From an uncultured Gemmiger sp. (GTDB taxonomy: Bacteria; Bacillota; Clostridia; Oscillospirales; Ruminococcaceae): a DNA stretch of 64,000 nucleotides. Position 1 is the stretch's first letter; each line of letters begins with the position of its first letter. Positions 42,549 through 51,570 of this stretch are shown here, in pieces. The stretch spans positions 17,192 through 81,191 of the forward strand of contig CALXHQ010000011.1 in NCBI GenBank assembly GCA_944388145.1, in the 5' to 3' direction. Under the pieces are notes generated by a model. That model searched no databases. It had not been told where the DNA came from and saw only the letters and a program-made list of their open reading frames with translations. Both the position numbers and the translations under genes were made by a program.

Positions 42549-43358
42549 ATGAAACGTCTCTGGGCGCGCGTGCGCTATTACCTGGGCCTCTTGGGGCTGT
42601 TTGCCAAGTATTCGCTGATGGAGCAGATGGAATACCGCATCAACTTTGTGGCCGGCATTGCGGTGGAGTGCGGCTATATGCTCATCAAACTGATGTATGC
42701 AGTACTGATTTTGAACGCCGGTGCCGAGATCAACGGCCTGACCGCCAACGAGATGCTGATGTGCATCGGCACCTATATCATGGTGACGGGCATTTATATG
42801 GGCATCTATCCCAACTTTTGGGCGCTGCCCCTCTCGGTGCGGGACGGCAGCCTGGACATGCTGCTGACCAAACCGGTGAACTCCCAGTTTCTTATCACGC
42901 TGCGCAAGCTGGATTTCGGTATGCCCATCCCCGATGTGCTGTGCGGTCTTGCCCTGATCGTGTACGGCTGGCAGCAGCAGGGGCTGCCGGTGACCTTTGC
43001 CAATGTGGCAGGGTTTGTGGTATTCTGTATTACAGGATGGTTTTTGACCTACTGCCTGTTCTTGATCCCGGAGCTGCTTTCCTTCTGGTTCATTTCCACC
43101 AACGGGCTGCAGGCGTTGTCCTCGTCGGTGTTCGATTTCAATAACACACCGATGAACATCTACCCCAAATGGGTACAGCGGCTGGGCATTTTTTTGCTGC
43201 CAGTCTTTTTGATCACCAACTTTCCCACCCTGTTTGTGATGGGCGCGCTCTCACCGGCGATGATCCTGTGGGGGCTGGCTGCACCGCTTTTGATCTTTGC
43301 CGTACAGCGGTTCCTATGGCGCCGGGCCCTGCGGCGATACACCAGCGCCAGCGGCTGA
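42549..43358 (+). CDS. ABC-2 family transporter permease (DUF990-like), subunit 2
   Basis: 269 residues from the ATG behind AAGGAGG. Six predicted helices, with MEQMEYRINFVAGIAVECGY near the start and VRDGSLDMLLTKPVNSQFLI as the counterpart of the GGLNKYLVKPVN loop of subunit 1. Third gene of the exporter operon; mnmA follows 45 bp later and may be read through. Confidence 0.87.
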   Translation: MKRLWARVRYYLGLLGLFAKYSLMEQMEYRINFVAGIAVECGYMLIKLMYAVLILNAGAEINGLTANEMLMCIGTYIMVTGIYMGIYPNFWALPLSVRDGSLDMLLTKPVNSQFLITLRKLDFGMPIPDVLCGLALIVYGWQQQGLPVTFANVAGFVVFCITGWFLTYCLFLIPELLSFWFISTNGLQALSSSVFDFNNTPMNIYPKWVQRLGIFLLPVFLITNFPTLFVMGALSPAMILWGLAAPLLIFAVQRFLWRRALRRYTSASG

Positions 43359-43403
43359 CATCCAGAGTCAGGGGGAAAGGAACGCACAAAATGGAGGTTC
43401 CCC

Positions 43404-44459
43404 ATGGACGGTTTCAACACATATGAGAAGCAGGACAGAGTTCTTGTGGGTATGAGCGGCGGCGTGGATTCCAGCGTGACGGTGCGCATCCTGCAGGAGC
43501 AGGGCTTTGCGGTGGAGGGCGCGGTGATCCGCTTTTCCCCCGCCCACGACGGTGCCGTGGCCGAGGCCAAGGCCGCCGCCAAGGCACTGGGCGTACCGGT
43601 ACATGTGATCGACGCCGGGGCGGATTTTGAGCGGGAGGTGGTAGCCCCCTTCTGCGCGGATTACTGCGCCGGGCGCACCCCCAACCCCTGCATTCTGTGC
43701 AATCCGGGTGTCAAGTTCAAGCTGCTGGCCAAGAAGGCGGACGAACTGAGCATCCACTACATTTCCACCGGCCACTATGCCCGCATTGAGCTGTGCGCCG
43801 ACGGTGTCTGCCGCCTGTGTGCCCCCGAAAGCGCTGCCCGGGACCAAACCTATATGCTTTACCGGCTGAGCGGCGACATTTTGGAGCGTTTGATCCTTCC
43901 GCTGGGCGAATTTGAGAAGGACGACGTGCGGGAGATTGCCCGGGACATCGGGCTTTCCTGCGCCGACGCCCCCGACTCGATGGAGATCTGCTTTATCCCC
44001 GACGGCGACCACGCCGGGTTTATCCGCAGCCGGGGTATGCAGCCCAAGACCGGGCGGTTCATCGGCCCGGAGGGCGAGGACCTGGGGGCGCACCTGGGCG
44101 TGGACCACTACACGGTGGGCCAGCGCAAGGGGCTGGGCATCGCCGCCGGGCGGCCTTTGTTCGTGAAGGCGATTTTGGAAAACGGCGACATCCAGCTGGC
44201 CGAGAGCGGCGGCGAATTCCATACCCGCATTGTGGTGGGAGATGCTGTCACTCCGGACGGCAAGCCCCTGCCAGCGGGCGAGTATCTGGCCAAGATCCGC
44301 AGCACTGCCAAACCGGCCGCCTGCCATGTGACTGCCGAAGGCGGCGCCCTGGCGGCCGACTTTGCCGAGCCGGTACGGGCTGCCGCGCCGGGCCAGAGCG
44401 CCGTATTTTACAGAGATGGCTATGTGGTGGGCGGCGGCATCATCCTGGCAGCGGAGTAA
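43404..44459 (+). CDS. mnmA: tRNA-specific 2-thiouridylase MnmA
   Basis: 351 residues; adds sulfur to U34 of tRNA Lys, Glu and Gln. PP-loop SGGVDSS at 18-24, catalytic Cys99 in NPCILCNPGVKF, second Cys196 in DSMEICFIPDG, and TVGQRKGLGI downstream. RBS GGAGG. The insert found in E. coli MnmA for TusE contact is short here, fitting a Firmicute enzyme supplied directly by a cysteine desulfurase. Confidence 0.95.
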   Translation: MDGFNTYEKQDRVLVGMSGGVDSSVTVRILQEQGFAVEGAVIRFSPAHDGAVAEAKAAAKALGVPVHVIDAGADFEREVVAPFCADYCAGRTPNPCILCNPGVKFKLLAKKADELSIHYISTGHYARIELCADGVCRLCAPESAARDQTYMLYRLSGDILERLILPLGEFEKDDVREIARDIGLSCADAPDSMEICFIPDGDHAGFIRSRGMQPKTGRFIGPEGEDLGAHLGVDHYTVGQRKGLGIAAGRPLFVKAILENGDIQLAESGGEFHTRIVVGDAVTPDGKPLPAGEYLAKIRSTAKPAACHVTAEGGALAADFAEPVRAAAPGQSAVFYRDGYVVGGGIILAAE

Positions 44460-44495
44460 CCCGGCCGGGGTTCCCAAAATTAACGACAGCAAAGT

Positions 44496-44527
44496 AAAAC
44501 CCGGGCAGATCCACCTGTCCGGGTTTT
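44496..44527. terminator. Bidirectional terminator after mnmA
   Basis: AAAACCCGGGCAG pairs with CTGTCCGGGTTTT (one wobble), T run at 44524-44530. Also serves the convergent cca gene. Confidence 0.9.
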
Positions 44528-44561
44528 GTTTTGCAGTTTGCCTTTGGGAGGGCAGACCCTC

Positions 44562-45941
44562 TCAGAGCTGTTTCAGGCGATCCAGCAGTGCCGCCTTCTC
44601 GTTGGGCAGCGTGCCGTCCATGACCTCCTCCAGCAGGCTGTGCAGCAGGGTCCCCACCGCAGGTCCGGGACGGATCCCCGCCGCCAGCACATCACCGCCG
44701 GTGATTTTCAGCTGCCGCAGCGTGTAGCAGCCGGTGCGGGCCAGAGTGTGCATCTGTGCCTCAAAGTCGTTGATCTCAGCCCGCCGGGCAGCCACCGCCG
44801 CATTGCGGGCATGGCCGTCCAGGTCGGCCCGCTTGACCGCGCAGAGCAGGGTCAGCCAGGCTTCTCCCCTGCTGCCCAGCAGCCGAAGCGTCGCCGGTGT
44901 GTCGTTGACCGGCAGCGGGCAGTCATGCACTGCCACCAGGCTGACCACCTGCTGGCGCAGTGCATTGGGTGCTTTCAGCCTGCGGAGGATTCGGTCCGCC
45001 ATGCGGGCGCTCTGCCCGTTGTGACCGGGAAAGTGTGCGGCCCCATCCGGGCCTTCCAACCGGCAGGCAGGTTTGGCAATGTCGTGCAGCAGCAGGGTCC
45101 AGCGCAGCACGCGCAGAGCTGCCTGACGGTCAGCGCCCGGCAGGTCCGCCGCACGCGCTGCCCCCACCGCGACCGCGGTGTGCCGCCAGACATCGTAGCA
45201 ATGCCATTTGCCCGGCTGCGTGCAGCCAATGCAGGGCTCGATCTCGGGGATGGCGCCGACCAGGATTGCACCGTACTCGGCCAGGGTACGCCCCGCCGCC
45301 GGGCTGGTAAGCAGCCGGTCAAGCTCGGCAAAAATGCGTTCGGCCGAGACGCGCTGTACCGTATCCCGCAACGCCAGAGCGGACTGTGCGGTGAGCGCCT
45401 CCACCCGGAACCCCAGCTGGGCGGCAAAGCGCACCGCCCGCAAAATGCGCAGGGCATCCTCGGCAAAGCGTCGATCCGGCTGCCCCACGCAGCGGATCAG
45501 GCGGGCATCCAGATCCCGCCGGCCGCCAAAGCAGTCCACCAGCCCGGTGTCCGGGTGCCAAGCCATCGCATTGACGGTGAAGTCCCGCCGGGCCAGGTCC
45601 TCCTCTATCCGGGGAACAAAGCGCACCGCATCGGGATGGCGGTGGTCGGCGTATCCCCCATCCACCCGAAAGGTGGTAATCTCGTAAGGCTTGCCCTCCA
45701 AAAGAACGGTCACAGTGCCGTGCTTCAAGCCGGTCAGCAGCAGACGCTGCCCGGAGAAGACCGCCTGCGTCTCTTCCGGCAGGGCGCTGGTACAGATATC
45801 CCAGTCGCCGGGGGTACGCCCCAGCAAGCTATCCCGCACACAGCCCCCCACCGCATAGGCCGCATATCCCGCCCGGTTCAGCTGCGCAAGCAGCCAGGCA
45901 ACCGGCCCGGGCAGATGCAGCACCATCGACTGATGGTTCAT
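44562..45941 (-). CDS. cca: CCA tRNA nucleotidyltransferase
   Basis: 459 residues from the ATG that overlaps the upstream stop (ATGA); an ATG 15 bp earlier is possible. The head domain has GGCVRDSLLGRTPGDWDICT with the metal-binding Asp pair, RRDFTVNAMAWH, and the neck RFAEDALRILRAVRFAAQL. An HD domain (LLLHDIAKP, HFPGHNGQSARMA) follows, as in many class II enzymes. It adds or repairs the 3-prime CCA of tRNAs. Confidence 0.95.
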   Translation of the reverse strand: MNHQSMVLHLPGPVAWLLAQLNRAGYAAYAVGGCVRDSLLGRTPGDWDICTSALPEETQAVFSGQRLLLTGLKHGTVTVLLEGKPYEITTFRVDGGYADHRHPDAVRFVPRIEEDLARRDFTVNAMAWHPDTGLVDCFGGRRDLDARLIRCVGQPDRRFAEDALRILRAVRFAAQLGFRVEALTAQSALALRDTVQRVSAERIFAELDRLLTSPAAGRTLAEYGAILVGAIPEIEPCIGCTQPGKWHCYDVWRHTAVAVGAARAADLPGADRQAALRVLRWTLLLHDIAKPACRLEGPDGAAHFPGHNGQSARMADRILRRLKAPNALRQQVVSLVAVHDCPLPVNDTPATLRLLGSRGEAWLTLLCAVKRADLDGHARNAAVAARRAEINDFEAQMHTLARTGCYTLRQLKITGGDVLAAGIRPGPAVGTLLHSLLEEVMDGTLPNEKAALLDRLKQL

Positions 45942-46330
45942 TTGCCCGGCCGCCATTCTTCCGCCAGATCCACCACGCAGGCGATGCTGTCGCCCTCTTG
46001 CTGCAGAGCAGCCACTTTTTCACGGGCTGCCTGCGCGTCCGGCATCCAGGTGACCAGGAAAAAATTCTCGGCCGGGACGCCATAGTAGACCCAACTGCCG
46101 TCAGCGCGGACCAGGTCCTCCAGGTGGTCCAGCTTCTCACCGTCCACCAGGCCCTGGCCCTCCTCGGCGTAGATCATCTCGGGCTGGATCTGGATGGAAT
46201 TGATGACGTTGATGCTGCTGTTGATGTAGGTGTCCCGGTCAATCTTCTGATTTCCGGCACGCCAGGCGCTGGCAAAGGCCTTGATGAGCAGTTCACGGAC
46301 TTCCAGCATGGTATCTCCTGCGGTATACAT
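45938..46330 (-). CDS. Small conserved-looking protein upstream of cca
   Basis: 130 residues from the ATG behind GGGGGGA; the ATG at 46309 behind AGGAG is an alternative (123 residues). The frame upstream includes the promoter and is not coding. Features: LEVRELLIKAFASAWRAGNQ, INSSINVINSIQIQPEMIYA, DGSWVYYGVPAENFFLVTWM and CVVDLAEEWRPGK. No signal peptide or membrane helix. Unrecognised; coupled to cca by an ATGA overlap. Confidence 0.72.
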   Translation of the reverse strand: MYTAGDTMLEVRELLIKAFASAWRAGNQKIDRDTYINSSINVINSIQIQPEMIYAEEGQGLVDGEKLDHLEDLVRADGSWVYYGVPAENFFLVTWMPDAQAAREKVAALQQEGDSIACVVDLAEEWRPGK

Positions 46331-46358
46331 GGATGGATTCCCCCTATGGTTGATTTTC

Positions 46359-46377
46359 TGTGGTACAGTATACCACA
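46359..46377 (-). promoter_or_regulatory. Palindromic operator-like site over a -10 box
   Basis: TGTGGTA and TACCACA flank a 5-bp centre, and the minus-strand -10 TATACT lies inside it. The -35 is poor. A repressor dimer could block the promoter of the small protein/cca unit here. Confidence 0.5.
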
Positions 46378-46502
46378 AAACCGCACCGCTGCCCATCTTT
46401 TTTCCGCGCATCTCCGCCCCGACAGTGATTTTTCCCTTGGCCCCTGATCCGGGGCGAGTTGAGGAATGGAACTGCAACGCCGTTTTGCACAGAGCAAATC
46501 CC

Positions 46503-46553
46503 AAAAAACGGATCGGCACCCGAAAAGCAGCTTGGCCTTCTTCGGGTGCCGAT
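46503..46553 (-). terminator. Terminator of the anti-sigma gene
   Basis: 13-bp arms ATCGGCACCCGAA (46512-46524) and TTCGGGTGCCGAT (46541-46553), with a T6 run on the minus strand at 46503-46508. Confidence 0.9.
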
Positions 46554-46623
46554 TTGTGTGCACGATCTTCTCAGGGGAGCGCCCTGCGGCGGTCCCCTGT
46601 CCTGGTTGTACCGGTTTGAGCAA

Positions 46624-47907
46624 TCATTGCGATGCGCCGGCGTTGTCGGCAGCCCAGGCGTTCAGCTGGTCGTACAGTTCCCCGGAATCGTAGGGCAGCT
46701 GCCAGCATTCAGCCGTCATCGAATCATCCTCACCGCGAACGGTGAGATGGACCCAGCGCTTCTGTGTGTTGCTGTCTGACATCATCGATACCATCTGCGT
46801 TTTCCCCACCGGGTAAGCGCTGTCCCACTCTTTACGGAGTTCGTCGATTGGCCGATCTGTATCGTAACCCGCAAGGGCAAAATTGGTAAATTCCGTGTCA
46901 TCCTGTTTGCCAAAGTACCAGCCGGCGCCGGCATTCTGGCAGCCTTCCGGCGCCTGTGTCAAGAATGGCACCGTCTTTTCACCAATCTTTTCGCCGATAT
47001 CCCGGACGGCCTGGGGATACTTTTCCAACAGGTTGTGCAATACCTTGGTATCCGCCCGGTCTTCCCAGGCAACACCGTTGGAAGGGGCTTCCTGCCACTG
47101 ACGGATAAACGCCTGCGCCGCTTCCGGATCGGCTTTCAACCGGTCCAGCGGCAGGTCAAACACCAGGTTGACCCCTGCATAGTCCGGGTTGGCCGTGATG
47201 GCACCAGTGGACTCGTCGTAGCAAAATGCGAACGTTGAGAAATTGCTGCCGCCGGTAGAGACACAGAGCACCACATCCCGGTCGGCAAAGATCTCCACAT
47301 TGTCACACGCGATCAGCAGATAGCGCACACCGTCCACCGTCGTACCGTATGTTTCTGCGTGCAGCGTATAGGCCATCGGGTTCAGTTCCGGGATTGCCAG
47401 TACCGGCTGGGCGAAGGTGTTGGACAGGAGAAAGTCATCCGCTGTGTCGGTCAGTTCCGGCATGGGCGTTCTGTCCGATTTCTGCACAGCCAGCACTGCA
47501 TAGGTGGTGCCGTTTTTCGGCCCTTCCTCCGTCCAGGAACTGTTCCAACTCTCTGTCAGGTGGTCGCCGGTGACAAGGCCCAGCAGGGTCACATCATAGC
47601 CGGCATCGCGCTGCGTCTCATGGATCTCAACGGCGTCATCGCCCTCAAACAGAGTTGCCACCGCATCCGGCCCGGCCGCAGCAGCGGCTTCCCCGGCACT
47701 GAGCAGTACGCTGGCGGCGCATACACAGCCGCCCAGGCAGGCGGCGGCCAGCACAATGGCGAAGGCGACGGTCAGTTTGTGTTGTTTCATGGCTGTTTCT
47801 CCTTTCTGCAGGCGGGCAGCGCCTTCCCGGCGCGCCGCCTGGCAGATGGCCTGCCGGTCCAGCCCGTAAGCTGAAAGTGCTTTGCGCATCAGGTCATGTT
47901 CATTCAT
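46624..47907 (-). CDS. Membrane protein with anti-sigma factor features
   Basis: 427 residues starting MNEHDLMRKALSAYGLD, with the ATG overlapping the sigma gene stop by 8 bp. Residues 1-40 form a short cytoplasmic helical segment, one membrane helix follows at about 44-70 (VAFAIVLAAACLGGCVCAAS), and about 355 residues face outside (TGDHLTESWNSSWTEEGPKN, VFDLPLDRLKADPEAAQAF). The arrangement and coupling to an ECF-type sigma factor are those of a regulatory anti-sigma factor, but no ASD/ZAS zinc motif is seen, so the role is inferred from context. Confidence 0.75.
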   Translation of the reverse strand: MNEHDLMRKALSAYGLDRQAICQAARREGAARLQKGETAMKQHKLTVAFAIVLAAACLGGCVCAASVLLSAGEAAAAAGPDAVATLFEGDDAVEIHETQRDAGYDVTLLGLVTGDHLTESWNSSWTEEGPKNGTTYAVLAVQKSDRTPMPELTDTADDFLLSNTFAQPVLAIPELNPMAYTLHAETYGTTVDGVRYLLIACDNVEIFADRDVVLCVSTGGSNFSTFAFCYDESTGAITANPDYAGVNLVFDLPLDRLKADPEAAQAFIRQWQEAPSNGVAWEDRADTKVLHNLLEKYPQAVRDIGEKIGEKTVPFLTQAPEGCQNAGAGWYFGKQDDTEFTNFALAGYDTDRPIDELRKEWDSAYPVGKTQMVSMMSDSNTQKRWVHLTVRGEDDSMTAECWQLPYDSGELYDQLNAWAADNAGASQ

Positions 47908-48469
47908 CGTCGGCACCGTCCTTTGCATACAGTTTTCGTAATTTCGCCAATGTTCGGTAGATCTTTGTCTTGACCGTGGATTCCTTCATGCCCAGCGCCC
48001 GGGCGGTGGCCGGAAGGGTCATATCCAGCTGAAAGTGACAGATAAATATTTTCTGCACATCGGCAGGGCAGGCTTTTAACGCCTCCGCCAACTGGGCCGC
48101 CAGCAATCGGTCCTCGACCAGCCGTTCGGGCAGCGGTTCGTTCAGGGCGCATTCCGCCAGTTCCGGCGTGTCGTAGCATTGACCGTCATCGTCATCCTTT
48201 TGCAGCGGAAGCAGGGCCGCCAAACGGCTGCGCAGGGTATAATACTGACGCAGCCTGCTTTTGGCCAGATGCCGCACAAACGCTTTTGGGTCCCGAAGGT
48301 AGCCGGTGCCTTTTTGCAGCAGAACCACGTAAAGCTCGGCGTAGATCTCCTGCATCAGGTCAGGCAGTTGGGCAGGGTCCGAACATCTGCGGGTCAGGTA
48401 AAGCAGGGTATCGTTGTAGGTCTGTTCATACAGAGCCTCGAAAAAAGGGGTTAGGCCTTGAGCGCTCAA
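47900..48469 (-). CDS. RNA polymerase sigma factor, ECF-like
   Basis: 189 residues if TTG at 48469 is used; it is preceded by GAGGTG at 6 bp spacing, and the GTG codons further up lack a ribosome binding site. Region 2 is FFEALYEQTYNDTLLYLTRR followed by LPDLMQEIYAELYVVL; region 4 is PADVQKIFICHFQLDMTLPA, ARALGMKESTVKTKIYRTLA. The inter-region linker is longer than in the smallest ECFs. Controls its own operon if the promoter-like GCAACTTTTT upstream is real. Confidence 0.88.
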   Translation of the reverse strand: MSAQGLTPFFEALYEQTYNDTLLYLTRRCSDPAQLPDLMQEIYAELYVVLLQKGTGYLRDPKAFVRHLAKSRLRQYYTLRSRLAALLPLQKDDDDGQCYDTPELAECALNEPLPERLVEDRLLAAQLAEALKACPADVQKIFICHFQLDMTLPATARALGMKESTVKTKIYRTLAKLRKLYAKDGADDE

Positions 48470-48510
48470 TCGTTTCACCTCTTTCACCAGGTTTGTGTCC
48501 TCTGCCGCCG

Positions 48511-48520
48511 AAAAAGTTGC
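48511..48520 (-). promoter_or_regulatory. Possible ECF-type -35 of the sigma operon
   Basis: Minus strand GCAACTTTTT resembles the AAC-containing -35 elements recognised by many ECF sigma factors. A transcript starting about 25-30 bp downstream would leave a very short leader before the TTG start. Autoregulation is inference. Confidence 0.35.
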
Positions 48521-48532
48521 ACCGTGCGAAAA

Positions 48533-48573
48533 TAAAAATTGCCCCCGCAGGACTGCTTCCTGCAGGGGCAATT
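48533..48573 (-). terminator. Terminator of the first AI-2E family gene
   Basis: Arms AATTGCCCCCGCAGGA (48537-48552) and TCCTGCAGGGGCAATT (48558-48573), T-rich tail on the minus strand. Confidence 0.9.
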
Positions 48574-48581
48574 GTGTCTGT

Positions 48582-49850
48582 TCAAACCGGTGGATGCTTG
48601 CAAGGCGCATCCGGGCGGTCCCGCTCTGCCTGCGGGCCGGAGGGATGCTCAGGGGCCTCCTCATCCCCCTGAATATGTACCGCGGCGGCCTCGGCAGATT
48701 CCGGCTTTGCAATGCGCACGCCCTCATCATCAATGCCGCGGCGGCGGAGGCACCAGGCAACGGCCTCCTGCAGCAAGCCGCACAGGGTGGCGAACACCGG
48801 CACCCCCAGTACCATGCCCACCACACCGAACAGGTTGGCACCCAGTACAACGGCAAACAGTACCCATAGCGCTGAGAGCCCCACCGACTGGCCCAGAATT
48901 TTGGGGGCAATAAAGTTGCTGTCCACCTGCTGCAGGCAGACCACCAGCACGAGAAATTCCAGCGCCTGAAGAGGATTGGCAATCAGCAGAATGACCAGGC
49001 TGGGGATGGCGCCGATAAACGGGCCGAACACCGGTATGATATTTGTGACCCCCATCAGCACGGCGATCAGCGGGGCAAAGTTGATGCCCAAAATCGACAT
49101 GCCAATGAAGAGGATCACGCCCAGAATGGCGCCGTCGATAACCTTGCCCACCAGAAAGCCGGTGATGTTGGCGTTGGCAATCTGACAGATGCGCAATGTC
49201 TGCTCCGCTATGCCCCGAGGCAGCACGGCATGTACAACGGTGCGCAGCTGGCGCAAAAGTTTGTCCTTGCCGGCAAGCATATACACGCTGCTGGCCACTG
49301 CCGTAAACAGAGACACCACGTTGGAGGCAGCCGTTTGCAGGGTGGACATAATCTCGGGCGCCGCGCCGGCCACCATATTATACAGGTTGTTCATCAGTTG
49401 CTCGTAGTTGTTCAGCATATCCACCAGGCCCTGCAGATCAACGCCGGAGCTTTGCTGAATATCCAGCAACGTGGCCTGCACATTGTTGATGTATCCCGGC
49501 AGGCTGGTGAACAGGGTGCCAAAGCTGGCCCACACCTGGGGTACCACCAGCCAAACCAGCAGCGCCAGCAGCAGCAGAAACAACAGGTAAGCACACAGGA
49601 TTGCCACCCAGCGAAGGTTGGGACGGTTATGCAGGACGGTATCGCTCATCCAACGGACAAACGGGTCCAAGATGTAGGCCAGCACAATGCCGCCGGCAAA
49701 CGGAGACAAAATGGAAAACACCTTGCCAACCGCGCCAAACAGTCCCTGCACCGCACCCAGCAGCACATAAAACAGGATGCAGGCACAAATGATGATCAGC
49801 CAGTCCTTATTTGTTTCAGGCTTTTTGTCCAGCCAGACTTTACCGCTCAT
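48582..49850 (-). CDS. AI-2E family transporter (PerM-like), copy 1
   Basis: 422 residues from the ATG behind GAGGAT. Eight or so helices in the family layout: FSILSPFAGGIVLAYILDPF near the start, a long amphipathic middle (LPGYINNVQATLLDIQQSSG), then IIPVFGPFIGAIPSLVILLI and QQVDSNFIAPKILGQSVGLS, the strongest family signature. Members are secondary exporters; only some move AI-2, others act in ion or pH stress. The hydrophilic tail (HIQGDEEAPEHPSG) is longer than in copy 2. Confidence 0.92.
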   Translation of the reverse strand: MSGKVWLDKKPETNKDWLIIICACILFYVLLGAVQGLFGAVGKVFSILSPFAGGIVLAYILDPFVRWMSDTVLHNRPNLRWVAILCAYLLFLLLLALLVWLVVPQVWASFGTLFTSLPGYINNVQATLLDIQQSSGVDLQGLVDMLNNYEQLMNNLYNMVAGAAPEIMSTLQTAASNVVSLFTAVASSVYMLAGKDKLLRQLRTVVHAVLPRGIAEQTLRICQIANANITGFLVGKVIDGAILGVILFIGMSILGINFAPLIAVLMGVTNIIPVFGPFIGAIPSLVILLIANPLQALEFLVLVVCLQQVDSNFIAPKILGQSVGLSALWVLFAVVLGANLFGVVGMVLGVPVFATLCGLLQEAVAWCLRRRGIDDEGVRIAKPESAEAAAVHIQGDEEAPEHPSGPQAERDRPDAPCKHPPV

Positions 49851-49948
49851 TTCCAATCCTCACTGCACGGCTGCGCGTGCAATTGTCCTGCCCGGGCAGT
49901 GCCGGGCCATCCTTCCCGCCTTTGTTAAGCAGCGCGTTTTGTAACTTT

Positions 49949-49977
49949 ATTGTAATCCTTTTGCCGGAGCAGCGCAA
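49949..49977 (-). promoter_or_regulatory. Promoter of AI-2E copy 1
   Basis: Minus strand TTGCGC (49972-49977), 17-bp spacer, TACAAT (49949-49954). Confidence 0.55.
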
Positions 49978-50019
49978 GTAAAATCGATGTGAAAAGCCAG
50001 CCCCAATCCGCTGGTCCTT

Positions 50020-51177
50020 TCAGCTCTTGGGCTGCTGGGAGGGATCTTCCGGCAGCGGGTTGCCGTAGGCATCGATGCCGCGGCTTTTCAGGCCTGCATC
50101 CACGCACTCCCGCACCAGGGCATAGATCACACCAAACAGCGGTACGCCGATGACCATACCCGGCAGACCGAACAGATCGCCGCCCAGCATGATCGCTATC
50201 AAGACCCACAGGCCGGACAGGCCGATGGCGTTGCCCACAATGCGGGGGGCGATGAAATTGCCGTCGATCTGCTGCACCACCAGGATCAAGATGACAAACC
50301 AGACCGCCTGGATGGGGTCGGCAAACAGCAGAATGATGGCGCTGGGCACCGCGCCGATGAAGGGGCCAAAGATGGGGATCACATTGGTAACGCCCACCAG
50401 CACCGCAATCAGCGGGGCAAAGTTCAGCCTGAAGATCGTCATCAGCACAAAGGTTTCAACCCCCACCAGCAGTGCGTCCAGAAGCTGGCCGCCGATGTAG
50501 CTGCTGAACACATTGTTTGCCATGGAGAAGATCCCCAACACGCTGTTGGCCAGACGGGGCGGCAGGGCGGCGCGCAGAGCGGCACGCAGGTTGTGCAGCA
50601 GGCTTTCCTTGCTGGCCAGCATATAGATGCTGCCCGCCACCGCCGTGAACACCGCCACCACGCTGGATGCAGCATTGGCCGCGTAGCTGGCCACCGTGGG
50701 CATGGTGGAGGCCAGGGTCTCCATGATTTTGTCAAAGGTCTCGGTGGAACCGGCCAGAATCCCGCGCAGCGCATCCAGGTCCAGGCCGAACTGTTCCTGC
50801 AAGATGTTCAGAAGGCTTTGCAGGTTGGCAACGTAGCTGTCCAGATTGTTTGTGAACATCTGCACACTGGCCATCAGCTGCGGAACCACCAGACTGACCA
50901 GCAGCACAATGCCCAAAATCGCGCACAGATAGGAGAGGACGATGGCCGGTCCCCGCTTGCCCCGGAACAGCTTTTTGGCGAAAAAGCGGGTGGGCATATC
51001 CAGCAGGTATGCCAGCACGATCGCCCCGGCAAAGGGGGAAAGAATGCCAACAACCAACCCCACCGCACCGCCAATATCCGGCAAATGATTGAACACAAAG
51101 TATACCGCAACGCCGGCAGCGATCAAGAACAGCCAGTCGGCAACCGTTTCGGGCCGATGGCGCAGCCATTTTTTCAT
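50020..51177 (-). CDS. AI-2E family transporter (PerM-like), copy 2
   Basis: 385 residues from the ATG behind GGAGGA; two extra upstream starts in frame lack spacing. It shares motif order with copy 1 (LSPFAGAIVLAYLLDMPTRF, VIPIFGPFIGAVPSAIILLF, QQIDGNFIAPRIVGNAIGLS), so the pair is a tandem duplication that has diverged. Each has its own promoter. Confidence 0.92.
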   Translation of the reverse strand: MKKWLRHRPETVADWLFLIAAGVAVYFVFNHLPDIGGAVGLVVGILSPFAGAIVLAYLLDMPTRFFAKKLFRGKRGPAIVLSYLCAILGIVLLVSLVVPQLMASVQMFTNNLDSYVANLQSLLNILQEQFGLDLDALRGILAGSTETFDKIMETLASTMPTVASYAANAASSVVAVFTAVAGSIYMLASKESLLHNLRAALRAALPPRLANSVLGIFSMANNVFSSYIGGQLLDALLVGVETFVLMTIFRLNFAPLIAVLVGVTNVIPIFGPFIGAVPSAIILLFADPIQAVWFVILILVVQQIDGNFIAPRIVGNAIGLSGLWVLIAIMLGGDLFGLPGMVIGVPLFGVIYALVRECVDAGLKSRGIDAYGNPLPEDPSQQPKS

Positions 51178-51326
51178 AATTTCCTCCGCCCTCCCCAAAG
51201 CCTGTCTGCAGCCAGGGGAAACAAGATTGAAGGGGGTGCTTCCTTATTGATTAGAACGAGCCTGCCGGCGCCGATTCCTCAACCATTTGAAAGATATTTT
51301 TCGGCGGGCAAACCGTTTACAAGCTT

Positions 51327-51355
51327 ATTGTAATATATTCCTGCTCTCCCCGCAA
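51327..51355 (-). promoter_or_regulatory. Promoter of AI-2E copy 2
   Basis: Minus strand TTGCGG (51350-51355), 17-bp spacer, TACAAT (51327-51332); gives a leader of about 140 nt. Confidence 0.5.
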
Positions 51356-51423
51356 GGGCAATTGCCGTCGGTTTGGGGCAGAGAATGGATTCTCGCCTTT
51401 GCCTGGATTTTGTGCGGCTGTAC

Positions 51424-51452
51424 TTGCAATCTGCACACAAACGCGGTAAACT
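51424..51452 (+). promoter_or_regulatory. Promoter of the Mrp-type ATPase gene
   Basis: TTGCAA (51424-51429), 17-bp spacer, TAAACT (51447-51452). The 390-bp intergenic region 51178-51570 shows only these divergent promoters. Confidence 0.6.
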
Positions 51453-51570
51453 ATACCACAGTGTCTGCGGGGCCCGCAGCGCCATGCCCGGCACATTGCC
51501 GGACTGCCGCCTGCCCCCGGCCGGATCAATCGTTTTTTCATTCATCAGGTATCAAAGGAGTTTGTTCACC

